This document shows, piece by piece, positions 51,689-60,492 of a DNA stretch of 64,000 nucleotides (the first letter of the stretch is position 1; each line of letters opens with the position of its first letter). Made by a program: the position numbers and the translations under genes. Location of the stretch: contig DDKB01000009.1 of assembly GCA_002339675.1 (NCBI GenBank), positions 1 to 64,000 on the forward strand, read 5' to 3'. The notes beneath the pieces are model-generated. The model was not told where the DNA came from, made no database searches, and saw only the letters and a list, made by a program, of their open reading frames with translations. This DNA comes from Stutzerimonas stutzeri (GTDB lineage Bacteria > Pseudomonadota > Gammaproteobacteria > Pseudomonadales > Pseudomonadaceae).

Positions 51689-52302
51689 TCACCAAAAAGC
51701 AGGGCACGCATCAAACTGGGATCTTTATCAAGGTCGCCAAAATCATGTGCCATGCATAAAAGGCTCTTCGCGAGCTCTACGTACTCTTCCCAGAGAGCAC
51801 AAAGATTATCGACAAGCGCGCTATATTGAAGGCTGTCTTGTTCGGTCATCTCCTCATGAACAGACCAAACCATTTCTAGAAAATGGGATGAGGACAAGCT
51901 GTGCTCTAGATCAACGCCAACCTCGGCCATTTCATCATATGCACACCGGCAGTCCTGCCTTAGCTCTGCCAGATAACCAGCAAAGTCTTCTTCATCGAAA
52001 TCCGGAAAATTCCCCTTTAGCTCAACGGGGATATCCTTGAGTTTCTTGATTGATTTACGTCTGTAATCCTGCTTAATAAGCAGATCAAAGTAATCCGACT
52101 GATCGAATTCTCCGTAATCAGAAACCCATCCTGCCTGAACATTCAACTCGTAGGCCTCTTGCACTGCCTCCTCATAGGCCGCCATGTCTTTACCCAACGG
52201 CGTACCTTTGAAGATGCGCAGGAGCTCCTCATGCTTCTCCTCAAAACACTTAAATCTGTTTTGATACCCTTTGGATATTTCTTTAATCTGACCAAAGCTC
52301 AA
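51685..52302 (-). CDS. Acidic hypothetical protein of the AAA/JAMM operon
   Basis: About 205 residues, strongly acidic and helix-rich (for example FPDFDEEDFAGYLAELRQ, then LEHSLSSSHFLEMVWSVHEEM). No catalytic motif, signal or membrane segment is seen. The start is unsure: a TTG at 52302 follows AAGGGAGAGG and looks best, and another TTG is at 52320. Its stop overlaps the JAMM start. Given its acidity and coupling, it could be a partner or substrate of the JAMM protein, but that is only inference. Confidence 0.75.
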   Translation of the reverse strand: MSFGQIKEISKGYQNRFKCFEEKHEELLRIFKGTPLGKDMAAYEEAVQEAYELNVQAGWVSDYGEFDQSDYFDLLIKQDYRRKSIKKLKDIPVELKGNFPDFDEEDFAGYLAELRQDCRCAYDEMAEVGVDLEHSLSSSHFLEMVWSVHEEMTEQDSLQYSALVDNLCALWEEYVELAKSLLCMAHDFGDLDKDPSLMRALLFGE

Positions 52303-52351
52303 AGACACCTCTCCCTTCAATAAATTTTGCTTAGGCGTACCACCCCATGCG

Positions 52352-53452
52352 TTACGGGCTGATCGTGTGAGATGTGTCGTACAGACTGGCTGCTGCGTTC
52401 AGTTTTTGCGCAATTGCGTCACGGAGTGATTCAGGACCCTGCACCAAAATGTCGTCTCCCATCGACAAGATCCACCAGCGCAGCTGCCATGTATCCCGTA
52501 CATCGACCCGAAGCTGAAACCCATCGGCAAGAGGATCGAGGGTCATGTCTGGTCCTAGGGGTGTTTCGCGGATCAGTCGCGCCAATCCATCAGTGACACG
52601 AGCCTCCAGCTGAACGGTCTCCAGCCGGCCGAAGGACAGCGCATCGCTTTTCAAGTAATCATCTAGATTGAACCCATTGACGCCATTAGCAGGCACGGAC
52701 AGCAACTCAACGTCTAGGAAACGATGCACGGCGTATTGCCGTATGTCCTCATAGGGCTCGGCGGTTCCGATCAGATACGACACCGGACCACGCTGAACAA
52801 CTGCCAAAGGGTTGAGGGTCAATTCTCGAAGCTTGTCGTTGTGCGCAGAGTAGTAGCTACAGCGTATCTGCCTTTCGGTAAGCAGTGCTTCATGAAGGCG
52901 CTCAATGACGGCCTCAGGTATCTGTGGCGAGATTAGATTCATGTTCGGATGTACGCTCGCCACTTTCTCAGGCCAGCGTGCTGCCTGTGTTTCGCTCGCA
53001 AGTATTTCCAGCTTTCGTCTGGCATGTCCAAAGCGCGACTCCAGCGCTTTTATCATGCTCGACGGGAGAAGCTTACGGATGCTCTCCTCCACCAAGACCA
53101 GGCTTACGGCTTCGCTTAAGCTAATGCCAGGCAGGTCCACACTGCCGCCCGGTGCCCAGTGCCATCCATAAGGACTACCCTTGTCGTTACATTGAAGTGG
53201 GAACTGGCGGGATAAATCGTTAAGGTCCCGTTCTACGGTGCGCTTGCTGGCTTTGAAACCAGCCGAATCAAGCCTGGTAACGAGCTCTGCGCAAGTGATG
53301 CCTGGCGCTTTTGAGGGGAGAAGCCGCAGCAGCTCCCATTGCCGGTTCAATGCGCTGCGTGTTGAGGCGGAAGGCAAAGTGGACGACCTTTTGAGTATTA
53401 GCTCGGAGGCGAAGCATGATGTTTTATCTGAATGATGGCAAATTGACACCAT
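52352..53452 (-). CDS. WYL-domain transcriptional regulator
   Basis: A 366-residue protein. A winged helix (ITCAELVTRLDSAGFKASKRTVERDLNDL) is at about residues 50-80. The WYL-type domain follows (IRCSYYSAHNDKLRELTLNPLAVVQ, then SYLIGTAEPYEDIRQYAVHRF); its signature reads SYL instead of WYL. A WCX extension ends the protein. WYL proteins sense nucleic acids or nucleotides and often control phage-defence loci. It lies 15 bases after the AAA gene and about 30-50 bases before the acidic protein gene, all on one strand. Confidence 0.9.
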   Translation of the reverse strand: MVSICHHSDKTSCFASELILKRSSTLPSASTRSALNRQWELLRLLPSKAPGITCAELVTRLDSAGFKASKRTVERDLNDLSRQFPLQCNDKGSPYGWHWAPGGSVDLPGISLSEAVSLVLVEESIRKLLPSSMIKALESRFGHARRKLEILASETQAARWPEKVASVHPNMNLISPQIPEAVIERLHEALLTERQIRCSYYSAHNDKLRELTLNPLAVVQRGPVSYLIGTAEPYEDIRQYAVHRFLDVELLSVPANGVNGFNLDDYLKSDALSFGRLETVQLEARVTDGLARLIRETPLGPDMTLDPLADGFQLRVDVRDTWQLRWWILSMGDDILVQGPESLRDAIAQKLNAAASLYDTSHTISP

Positions 53453-53467
53453 AAAAAGCCTTGCTTC

Positions 53468-55528
53468 TCAATGCGCAAAGCCTATCGGCCGGCTGGGGCT
53501 GGTCTTTAGCCGGCACTCGGCCAACAGCCGTGATCGCCGCGCTACCAATGCGAAATCCCCGGCAGTGAGATTGTTAACTGCCAGGAGCATTCGTAATGCC
53601 GAACCATCCGGATCCTTGAGCTTTTGCAGATCCAAGTGTGATGCGAACAACGTTTCGATTTGCCGCGGTTTTAAATAGCCGAAATGGACTTTGAGATCGA
53701 AGCGACGCATCGATGCCTCGTCTAGATCGTGCATGAGGTTGGTCGAAGCGATAAACAGGCCACGGTAGCTCTCCATCTGCGTCAGCATCTCGTTAACCGC
53801 AGTGATCTCCCAGCTCTGCCGCGCTTTCTTGCGGTCTTGGAGGAAGCTGTCTACCTCATCGAACAGCAAGACGGCTTGTTCGGCATCGGCACTAGCAAAC
53901 GCTTGGGCAAGGTTCTTTTCCGTCTCCCCTACATAAGGGGTCACCAGATCAGATACGCGCTGAACCATCAGGGGCCGATCGAGCTGTCGAGCCAGCCACA
54001 AGCCGAAAGCGGACTTACCGGTGCCAGGCGGGCCATAAAAACACAGTCGGGCTGCGGCATTGCTGCCCAGGCCTTTGACCAGCTCTTCCAAATCGACATC
54101 AGTGTTTATCAGACCTGTTGAGTAGAGCTGAGGGAGCGGGTTGGACTCGATACTATCGAGCCTACGGAAACCTTGAGCCTTGAGCGTGGCGTCTGCGAGT
54201 AACCGCACGGTCTCTTCCAGCGCCCTGCCGCTGCGCGGGTGCAGGGTCTGGCCGATGCGCAGCGCCTTGGCAACGACCGCTGGCGTCATGTCCTGGTGCG
54301 CAGCGAGGTTTTCAACCATTGCGCTGCTCAGTTTACCTGCGCTGACTTTTCTAATGATGCGCTCACGCTGGGCTCGGGGCGGGTTTGGCAGCTCGATGAC
54401 CAAATCGAAGCGGCGAATGTATGCGTTATCCAGAGCATCAATGCTGTTGCTGAGCCAGAAGCAAGGCGCGGGGTTTTCCTCCAGCGCTCGGTTGATCCAG
54501 CCCTTCTGACTCTTATTGGATTTGGCAAACGGGATAGGCTGAGCCTCGAAGATATCTTCGATTTCGTCCAGCACAACCATCGCGCGCTGGCTCCGCAGTA
54601 CGCACATGGCAGAGCGCAGCGCACTCAGGCGTTGCCGGGGCATGATCGGGTCACCATCGCTATCGCTGCATGCGACCTCATACAAGGTAGCGCCCATCGC
54701 TTCAGCTAGCAGCCGGCTTAGCTGCGTCTTGCCAGTACCCGGCGGGCCGTAAAGCAAAATGTTCACCCCGCTGCGGCGGGACAGCAGAGCCTTGGTGAGG
54801 TACCGCGTGGCGACGGCCAGCGAAGTGCCGGCATGTGGAAAGTCGTTTTCTTCGAGCTCGGCTGGCGGAGCAGGTCGAAAGGCATGTTTAAACAGCTCAG
54901 TAGCAGTGCCCGTGCTAAAGCGCAATGCACCCAGGAATTCGGGACTGCTAATGGCAAGCCGATGCGACAGATTGGCGTGAATACCATTCTCAACGCTGAT
55001 TTCCACCAAGCCCGAACGCATCAGGCGGCCATCCTTGGTCAGATAAGGCTGCAGACGTTTCTGCGAAACGTCGAGAAGCACAGACAGGCTTTTGAGCATG
55101 CGGTTGAAGCCGAGCGCGCCGACTAAGTCTGCGGCATCGCTTAAAATGGGGTCGCTATGCAGCATCACGCAAAAGCCAAGTAGACGCTGATCGATATCAT
55201 CGAGCCCGATCAGGCTTGCGAGAGCTTTCAGGTTCCGTACCAGGCGATCTGGATAACTCACAACCGGATAGGCTTGATCGAACGCCTTGCGCTCCTTTCG
55301 AAGTCGGCGCAGCGCCATGCCGGTATCAAAGTCGTCTTCGTCAATAAGATCCTGAAGACCTAGCTCTGCCGCCACGCTATCTTCGTTGAAACCATGCCGC
55401 TGTATGAAGTTTCGGTGCCCACCGAGATCTAACAGCATCATGTAGGCCCATTTAATAGATAGCTCGCACGTATCGTCGCTATGCGGACCATGAGACGAAA
55501 TACGTGCTTCTGGACGGCGTTTCAGCAT
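53468..55528 (-). CDS. Two-domain AAA+ ATPase
   Basis: A 686-residue protein. An N-terminal helical region (about 1-240) has no recognized family. Module 1 has Walker A GPPGTGKT (261-268), Walker B VVLDEIED (318-325) and arginine pair RRFD (372-375). Module 2 has Walker A GPPGTGKS (499-506), Walker B LLFDEVDS (554-561) and RRFD (608-611). The tandem arrangement, with intact catalytic residues in both modules, resembles Cdc48/FtsH-group unfoldases. It is the first gene of the operon. A palindrome (55535-55554) overlaps its ribosome site. Confidence 0.92.
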   Translation of the reverse strand: MLKRRPEARISSHGPHSDDTCELSIKWAYMMLLDLGGHRNFIQRHGFNEDSVAAELGLQDLIDEDDFDTGMALRRLRKERKAFDQAYPVVSYPDRLVRNLKALASLIGLDDIDQRLLGFCVMLHSDPILSDAADLVGALGFNRMLKSLSVLLDVSQKRLQPYLTKDGRLMRSGLVEISVENGIHANLSHRLAISSPEFLGALRFSTGTATELFKHAFRPAPPAELEENDFPHAGTSLAVATRYLTKALLSRRSGVNILLYGPPGTGKTQLSRLLAEAMGATLYEVACSDSDGDPIMPRQRLSALRSAMCVLRSQRAMVVLDEIEDIFEAQPIPFAKSNKSQKGWINRALEENPAPCFWLSNSIDALDNAYIRRFDLVIELPNPPRAQRERIIRKVSAGKLSSAMVENLAAHQDMTPAVVAKALRIGQTLHPRSGRALEETVRLLADATLKAQGFRRLDSIESNPLPQLYSTGLINTDVDLEELVKGLGSNAAARLCFYGPPGTGKSAFGLWLARQLDRPLMVQRVSDLVTPYVGETEKNLAQAFASADAEQAVLLFDEVDSFLQDRKKARQSWEITAVNEMLTQMESYRGLFIASTNLMHDLDEASMRRFDLKVHFGYLKPRQIETLFASHLDLQKLKDPDGSALRMLLAVNNLTAGDFALVARRSRLLAECRLKTSPSRPIGFAH

Positions 55529-55534
55529 GGTGCT

Positions 55535-55554
55535 TTCTCATTCCCTTTTGAGAA
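55535..55554. promoter_or_regulatory. Palindrome over the ribosome site of the AAA gene
   Basis: TTCTCA and TGAGAA are perfect 6-bp arms around TTCCCTTT. It lies 7-26 bases upstream of the AAA ATPase ATG and includes AAGGGA on the coding strand. It could be an operator for the operon's WYL protein or a hairpin that limits translation. Confidence 0.45.
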
Positions 55555-55661
55555 TTGCAGCATGCGCCCAAGGTGCGTCATCTTGTGTCGTACGGCAGTC
55601 TAAGAGTGGCCCGCCATTGGCGCGCAGTAGGCCGACCTGCCGCGCGCCAGGGTGCGCATCC

Positions 55662-56012
55662 TCAGCACTCGACGAAGTGGTTGTCCTCTACGATCGGAGA
55701 GCGGACCAACTGCTGCAGCCTGCTGATCTTGCGGCGCTGCGTCTCGGCCTCGTCCTTTTCGCCGCGGCGAACCAGCACGATCAGGGTATCGTCCTTCTCG
55801 ATCCCGAACTGCTTGGCCAACCAGGTGAGCTGACGCTGGGACATGCAGGGGTTGTCCACCGCCCGGCGCGAGGCGTTGTAGATACTAAACACCATCGCCG
55901 CCACGGTCTTTTCCTCAGCCTGAACTCCACCGCCGATGGGCACCAGGTCATTGAAGCGGATGCTCGAGTCGTCATCGATCAACTTGCGGCAGCGCGCCTT
56001 GTGGGTACCGAC
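55662..56012 (-). pseudogene. 5'-truncated gene fragment of unknown function
   Basis: The frame runs about 117 residues from VGTHKARCRKLIDDDSS to NHFVEC with no ATG or ribosome site, and its coding look fades upstream of 56012. A TTG at 55982 is the only start and would drop conserved-looking residues. The rest (FNDLVPIGGGVQAEEK, then QRQLTWLAKQFGIEKDDTL and RRKISRLQQL) looks like a genuine C-terminal domain. It is probably the tail of a lost gene of the island, upstream of the AAA gene. I do not recognize the family. Confidence 0.6.
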
Positions 56013-56236
56013 CGCCGCCGCTGGCTGGCAGGGTCAACGGTTGAGTGCTTGTACCTGTAAGTTTCTGCAGCTCGCAAACGGGAGCCGGTTCACGCATCAG
56101 GCTACGCACCTGGACTCAGTCAATCTCAATGCCCTTCACGCACGTTCCGCCTAGTGGGACACCATCGAACCACGACACAAGTTGACGCGACGCTGTGGCA
56201 GCATTCAGCCGGTACCTGGAATATAGGAGGTCTTAG

Positions 56237-56623
56237 GTGGACAGAATTATAAAAGAACTTCTGGAGTCGCTGCTTCAGGAGTCCAGCGGTACTAAGCGCA
56301 CCGGCAAGCGCATCCTCAACTTGGCCGGCTTTCTGAGTTCAGGCGAGACACCCGAACACATTCGACAGCAGCTTAATAGTTTGTCACGGCTACTTGTGCA
56401 GCAAGACGCGTTCGACGCCGTTCTAGAGCCAATTTCCCTGCTCGCACGAACCGGGCTTAGCCGTCCTTTGGACGCAGAAACTATCACGCCCCTGAGCGGC
56501 AGTCTGGAGGCCATCCGCAAGGAAATCACTTCCATTGATGACGTTAACTACGCCGAACTAACGGCGTGGCTAGTCAGCCTGGCTCAAGCAAGAAAGATAA
56601 TTCGGGCGAAGCAATTAGGCTAA
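56237..56623 (+). CDS. Hypothetical small helical protein
   Basis: A 128-residue protein with a GTG start and GGAGG 6 bases before it. It is mostly helical (IIKELLESLLQES, then HIRQQLNSLSRLLVQQDAF). No motif is seen. It is divergent from the truncated gene and followed by the 461-residue protein gene about 110 bases on. I do not recognize a family. Confidence 0.72.
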   Translation: MDRIIKELLESLLQESSGTKRTGKRILNLAGFLSSGETPEHIRQQLNSLSRLLVQQDAFDAVLEPISLLARTGLSRPLDAETITPLSGSLEAIRKEITSIDDVNYAELTAWLVSLAQARKIIRAKQLG

Positions 56624-56731
56624 GGCGGTTAAGTGGATCATCACGTACATACCTTTCATAGAAAACCCACAGTGCAGCTGATCGATACGATTCGGAAGCT
56701 TATGCCCCTCATTTAATAGCAGAACTCCTTC

Positions 56732-58117
56732 GTGACTAAGTTGACCGCCCAACTGTTTTCCCATCCTGTCACGCTTTCATCCGCGCTTCTCGCCCGAGGC
56801 TTTCTAGTTGATTTGATCGGCAAAGATATTTTCCTGACTGACAATGCGTGCCTTCACGGCAGCGAGCCCGGGTTTAGGCGGACCTACCCCTCCGATGCCT
56901 TATTTCTTGCGATCACGTTAAGCCGGATTGGTCTGGATGGATTGAGCAGGACCGACGATCCATTACGCCCTTTCAAACTCATCCACGGAGACCAGATCCT
57001 TACGGACAGCCAGGCATCGACGCTATTCGACCATGAACATGTTCAGCGGCAGACATCGTATCTCTCCGACATGGAGGCTCCCTACTATTTCAGGCGCAGA
57101 CTGCATGGAATAAAGGTACCGACATCCGTACTCGACCCGCACGTAGCGCTTCTGGTCAAGGCGCTGTCGGCCACGGGCTGTTTTAGCTTTTCATCTTGTG
57201 ACGGGCATGAATCTGACGCTCCATGCGGCGCCATGCCGTTAGAGGTCTCGCTTGTGGGTGAGATGAGTACCGCATGGGCAAAACACATGCTGGCCCAGGC
57301 GGCGGGCGCAGGCATTCAGTTTTCAGAGCTTCGTCTGAACTACGGCAGTTGGTGCCTGGAAGAGCACCTTACAGCGGCAGGCCTTGAAACGCGCGAGCTT
57401 GTTCTGGTTCGTAGGCAAGCGATTGAGCTGGGACAGTTTCTCTACAGCAACCGGCTACGACTGCGCCAGGAGAGGATCCGTTGGATGGAAACTTTTCGGC
57501 CACGCGGCAATGAAAACAGCGCGCCGATGAACACGGGGCGGGAAGCCATCCAATTCCGGGTGCGGTTATCCGATGCGTCTGGCTTTGCGGTGGAGTTCAC
57601 GGTCAGAGGTTACCGCGAGCTAGACGAGCGCTGCAGATCAGCCTTTTCGTGCTGGCAGACGCTAAATCCATACGAGAAGCGAAAGCCGTGGTGGTTCGCA
57701 CAAAAGGAACTGGATGAACTGGATGCGAAAAGCATGCTGGCACATGAGGAATTGAGAGTCCGCGAGCTCGGCCTACGCGAGGCCGTAAGGCCTATTGAAC
57801 CATGCGAAATTTCAGATTTTCTACAGAAGACCCAAGCAGCTCGCCAACAGGACAACCGTCTCGGCCACCTGCGTCAACTGCGCTCGGCGCCGGTGCTGCA
57901 GATAGAAATCGCCGCTCCAGGACAAGAAGGATGGCGAACCCCCTGGGGAGATTCGAAGCCGGTACGTATTAGGATCATCAGAACTGACAGCAGTGACCAT
58001 CCTGAGCAATGGCGCTTCGTTTTCCGTCGCACCGCCCTGAAAGGCCGCACTTCTTCTACCGATAGCTGGTTATTACTTTGGATGGGCTTTCGCGAGGCGT
58101 TCAGGGACGTGATCTAA
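56732..58117 (+). CDS. Hypothetical 461-residue protein with SSCDGH motif
   Basis: A long frame with coding character throughout. Its GTG start at 56732 has no clear ribosome site, so the true start is unsure. The standout motif is CFSFSSCDGHESDAPCG (about residues 150-166), with cysteines and histidine that could bind metal; a similar SSC-x-G motif is known in TYW3-like proteins, but I see no wider match. The C-terminal half has charged helices (KKELDELDAK-like QKELDELDAKSM) and ends RDVI. It may be island cargo. No function is offered. Confidence 0.72.
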   Translation: MTKLTAQLFSHPVTLSSALLARGFLVDLIGKDIFLTDNACLHGSEPGFRRTYPSDALFLAITLSRIGLDGLSRTDDPLRPFKLIHGDQILTDSQASTLFDHEHVQRQTSYLSDMEAPYYFRRRLHGIKVPTSVLDPHVALLVKALSATGCFSFSSCDGHESDAPCGAMPLEVSLVGEMSTAWAKHMLAQAAGAGIQFSELRLNYGSWCLEEHLTAAGLETRELVLVRRQAIELGQFLYSNRLRLRQERIRWMETFRPRGNENSAPMNTGREAIQFRVRLSDASGFAVEFTVRGYRELDERCRSAFSCWQTLNPYEKRKPWWFAQKELDELDAKSMLAHEELRVRELGLREAVRPIEPCEISDFLQKTQAARQQDNRLGHLRQLRSAPVLQIEIAAPGQEGWRTPWGDSKPVRIRIIRTDSSDHPEQWRFVFRRTALKGRTSSTDSWLLLWMGFREAFRDVI

Positions 58118-58201
58118 TCGTATCGAGGCGGAGGTGCCCTCCAGCATCCAATTTCTTTCAGGGAAACTCCAGCGTGCGTGAAATCGCCATGTAACAGGAA
58201 G

Positions 58202-58853
58202 TGAATCGCCCCGGCTATCGTAGAGCCTCAACTCTTGGAGAAGATGAGGCTATGAAAAGACGACGACCTACTCCCGGAAGTCCGCGAACGTTCCGTGCGC
58301 ATGGGTCTGGCGCACCTGAATGACTATCCGTCCGAGTGGGCGGCCATAGGTATTGCTAGAAAGATCGGCAGTTCCGTGCCGAGCGCCCCAATCAGCAGTG
58401 GGAATTGGACTTCACCTACGTTTCGACCTGGCGGGGATGGTTGTGTGGCGTTCGTGATTGAGGTCTTTGCGCGCCGTATCGTCGGCTGGCGAGTTTGTAC
58501 CAGCATGAAGCTGACTTGGTACTGGATGCCCAGGAGCAAACCCTGTATGCACGTCAGCCACGGCCTAATCCATCACTGCGACCGTGGCAGCCAGTATGTA
58601 TCGATCCGCTATAGCAAGCGACTGGCCGAAGCTGGAGTTGAGCCTTCGGTCGGCAGCAAGGTCGAGCTGCCGCGAGGCCGTGGAACTGGCCACCTACCTG
58701 GCCGCACCGGTACAAAAATGAGCTCCAGCTGAGGTCACTCGGGTATACCCCGCCTACGGAGGCTGAGGCAAACTCCTATTAGCAACAGACAGATCAGGCC
58801 ATAGCGGCCTGACTTAAACGAAACGGCCTCAGCAAAAAACCCAAGGCGATTCA
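58202..58853 (+). mobile_element. Decayed IS3-family element
   Basis: Ends TGAATCGCC (58202) and GGCGATTCA (58845-58853) are inverted repeats. Inside are pieces of an IS3-type transposase in several frames: FTYVSTWRGW, then VAFVIEVFARRIVGWRV, LIHHCDRGSQYVSIRYSKRLAEAGVEPSVGS and the end LGYTPPTEAEANSY. The frames are broken by shifts and stops, and the total of about 650 bp is half a normal element. It cannot encode an active transposase. The open frame at 58295-58732 is a mosaic of these pieces. No clean target duplication is visible. Confidence 0.85.
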
Positions 58854-58869
58854 GGAGCGTGAATAAAAA

Positions 58870-59364
58870 ATGCAATATACGCTTGGTGACCGATTATCCC
58901 TTAATTCGGCTGCCACCTTGTTCGCTCAACGAGATATGCGTCCCGGTGACACTTCGCGCTCAGCAATAGACCGCTGGAGAAATCGTATTTCCAACGCAGC
59001 CAAAACAGGCACTCTGCCTGTAGAGGACGGTCTTTATCGAATTGAAGTCTTGGCTGGATGGGCAAGAGGCCTATCGGTCAAAGAAAGGTCGGGATGGGCG
59101 CAGTCGCTTGCCGACCTGCCTGCCGCACCCTCTGTCGGCTATATGAACGCTGTGCTACCTGCGCTCAAATTAGAGGCATTTTGTCATGCCGTGCCCCTAA
59201 CTCTGAGTGATGCGCACCAAGAAGTTTCTCGACTTTGGTTGAAGATTTATGAGCTGCAAAAAGAAAACAGACTTCTTCAAGAACAGCTGTCTTTCTACCA
59301 GCCCATAGCGGAGCGCCATCTAGCGAACAACCTGAAAAAGGGACGGAGATCACCGAAAGAATAG
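58870..59364 (+). CDS. Hypothetical protein with C-terminal coiled coil
   Basis: A 164-residue protein. The first 110 residues are unremarkable with a tryptophan-rich helix (SAIDRWRNRISNAAKTG, then GWARGLSVKERSGWAQSL). The last 50 form a coiled coil (RLWLKIYELQKENRLLQEQLSFYQ) and a basic tail (LKKGRRSPKE). The sequence could be a DNA-associated or replication accessory protein of the satellite. GGAG lies about 13 bases before the ATG. I do not recognize a family. Confidence 0.7.
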   Translation: MQYTLGDRLSLNSAATLFAQRDMRPGDTSRSAIDRWRNRISNAAKTGTLPVEDGLYRIEVLAGWARGLSVKERSGWAQSLADLPAAPSVGYMNAVLPALKLEAFCHAVPLTLSDAHQEVSRLWLKIYELQKENRLLQEQLSFYQPIAERHLANNLKKGRRSPKE

Positions 59365-59481
59365 CCGTGATCTGGCTGGCTGGACTGTAGAGAAATTGGA
59401 TAAAGATTCTCTCTTCAATTTCTCTACACATAATGACGTAGCCAAACCCACAGCGCCAGCGAGCGCAAAGGAGGTCTGGCT

Positions 59482-59709
59482 ATGTCTGCCACCACCGCTA
59501 CCCCGCCCCACCGCTTCTCCCGCCCCGAACGCCGTATCTACCGCTTACAGCAGGTAATGGACGCCACCGGCTTTGGCCGCGCCTGGATCTACGAATTGAT
59601 GAAGCGCGGGGAGTTTCCCCAGGCTCGTAAGATTGGTACCCGCGCCGTTGGCTGGCCCAGCGATCAGATCGACCAGTGGGTCGCCGACCGCATGGAGGGC
59701 CGCGCGTGA
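59482..59709 (+). CDS. alpA: AlpA-family excisionase/regulator
   Basis: A 75-residue helix-turn-helix protein. The AlpA motif is present: YRLQQVMDATGFGRAWIYELMKRGEFP, then GWPSDQIDQWV. In CP4-57 and P4-like elements AlpA (Vis/Cox) controls the integrase and excision. It opens a run of overlapping genes: its stop overlaps the GTG of the next (GTGA). AAAGGAGG stands before its ATG. Here it lies about 9 kb from the integrase. Confidence 0.92.
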   Translation: MSATTATPPHRFSRPERRIYRLQQVMDATGFGRAWIYELMKRGEFPQARKIGTRAVGWPSDQIDQWVADRMEGRA

Positions 59710-59861
59710 AAAAGTCGACCCGCCCCGACGCAATAGGTCCTCTGTCGAAAGTTAGCTCTCATAGCTTCATCACGTTGCTGGACATGTACGGATACATCCT
59801 GAGCCTGATCCCCCCGCTGATATTGATCGCTCTGTGTTGGCTAGTGGAGGTTCGCGCTTGA
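59706..59861 (+). CDS. Tiny membrane protein of the satellite block
   Basis: A 51-residue protein starting at a GTG that overlaps the alpA stop. Residues 27-46 form one membrane segment (YILSLIPPLILIALCWLVEV). Its stop overlaps the next gene's start. It is probably translated only by coupling. No family is known to me. Confidence 0.6.
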   Translation: MKKSTRPDAIGPLSKVSSHSFITLLDMYGYILSLIPPLILIALCWLVEVRA

Positions 59862-60097
59862 ACGTCTCTACCGAACACCACGTCGCGGATCATGAGGCGT
59901 TCATTCTTGACCGGATCTTCCCTTTGATTGTTGCTCATGCACGTGCGAGCAGCGCTCCGATCGAGGTCGTTGTAATGGCTACCCTTCTGAGCCTGGCGAC
60001 AGTAATGCATATCAAAGGGTTGAGCCGCCGCACCCTGATTCAGTTAATCGACGCAACTTTCCTAACGATTCACGAAGCTCCGGAGGGCTTGCATTAA
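59858..60097 (+). CDS. Small hypothetical protein of the satellite block
   Basis: A 79-residue protein. I place the start at the TTG 59858, which overlaps the previous stop (TTGA) and has GGAGG 7 bases before it. An earlier TTG at 59834 is less likely. It is helical (EAFILDRIFPLIVAHARASS, then MATLLSLATVMH). It overlaps the next gene by one base (TAATG). Unknown function. Confidence 0.6.
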   Translation: MNVSTEHHVADHEAFILDRIFPLIVAHARASSAPIEVVVMATLLSLATVMHIKGLSRRTLIQLIDATFLTIHEAPEGLH

Positions 60098-60492
60098 TGC
60101 CCTCTCCGATCGATGTGGTACTCCCTCGCCTAGCCGGCGTTAAGGCCACTGGAAAGCGCAAATGGATGGCCCGCTGCCCTACCCGTGCGGACAAGACGCC
60201 GAGCCTGTCCATTCGTGAACTCGATAATGGACGCGTCCTGCTGCATGACTTCGGTGGCGAGAGAACCACTAACGTATTGGCCGCCATCGGCTTGAACGTC
60301 GCCGACCTGTACCCGGGCAGCAAGCAGCATTCAACCCGTCGGAGCCCGAGCCGTGCCGCCATTGAGCATGAGCAGCACATCGTCGCTCTCGGTCTGTCGC
60401 TGCTCGCCCAAGGTGTGAACCTGTCGCCTTCCGATCTAAGTCGTTTAGAAACTGCACGCCGCCGCCTGGAAATGTTGGGGGTGCGCGGATGA
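60097..60492 (+). CDS. Primase zinc-finger-like protein
   Basis: A 131-residue protein. The segment WMARCPTRADKTPSLSIRELDNGRVLLHDFGG matches the N-terminal zinc-finger region of CHC2-type primases, where CP-x-H is usual; here the histidine position is arginine. No Toprim domain follows. It directly precedes and overlaps (ATGA) the DUF3987 gene, so the pair could act in element replication. It may be a reduced primase part that binds DNA without zinc. Confidence 0.8.
   Translation: MPSPIDVVLPRLAGVKATGKRKWMARCPTRADKTPSLSIRELDNGRVLLHDFGGERTTNVLAAIGLNVADLYPGSKQHSTRRSPSRAAIEHEQHIVALGLSLLAQGVNLSPSDLSRLETARRRLEMLGVRG

Noticed and set aside
58295..58732. A 145-residue transposase-like frame taken as a gene
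   Set aside because: It is a mosaic of transposase pieces across frameshifts, and so part of the decayed IS3 element.
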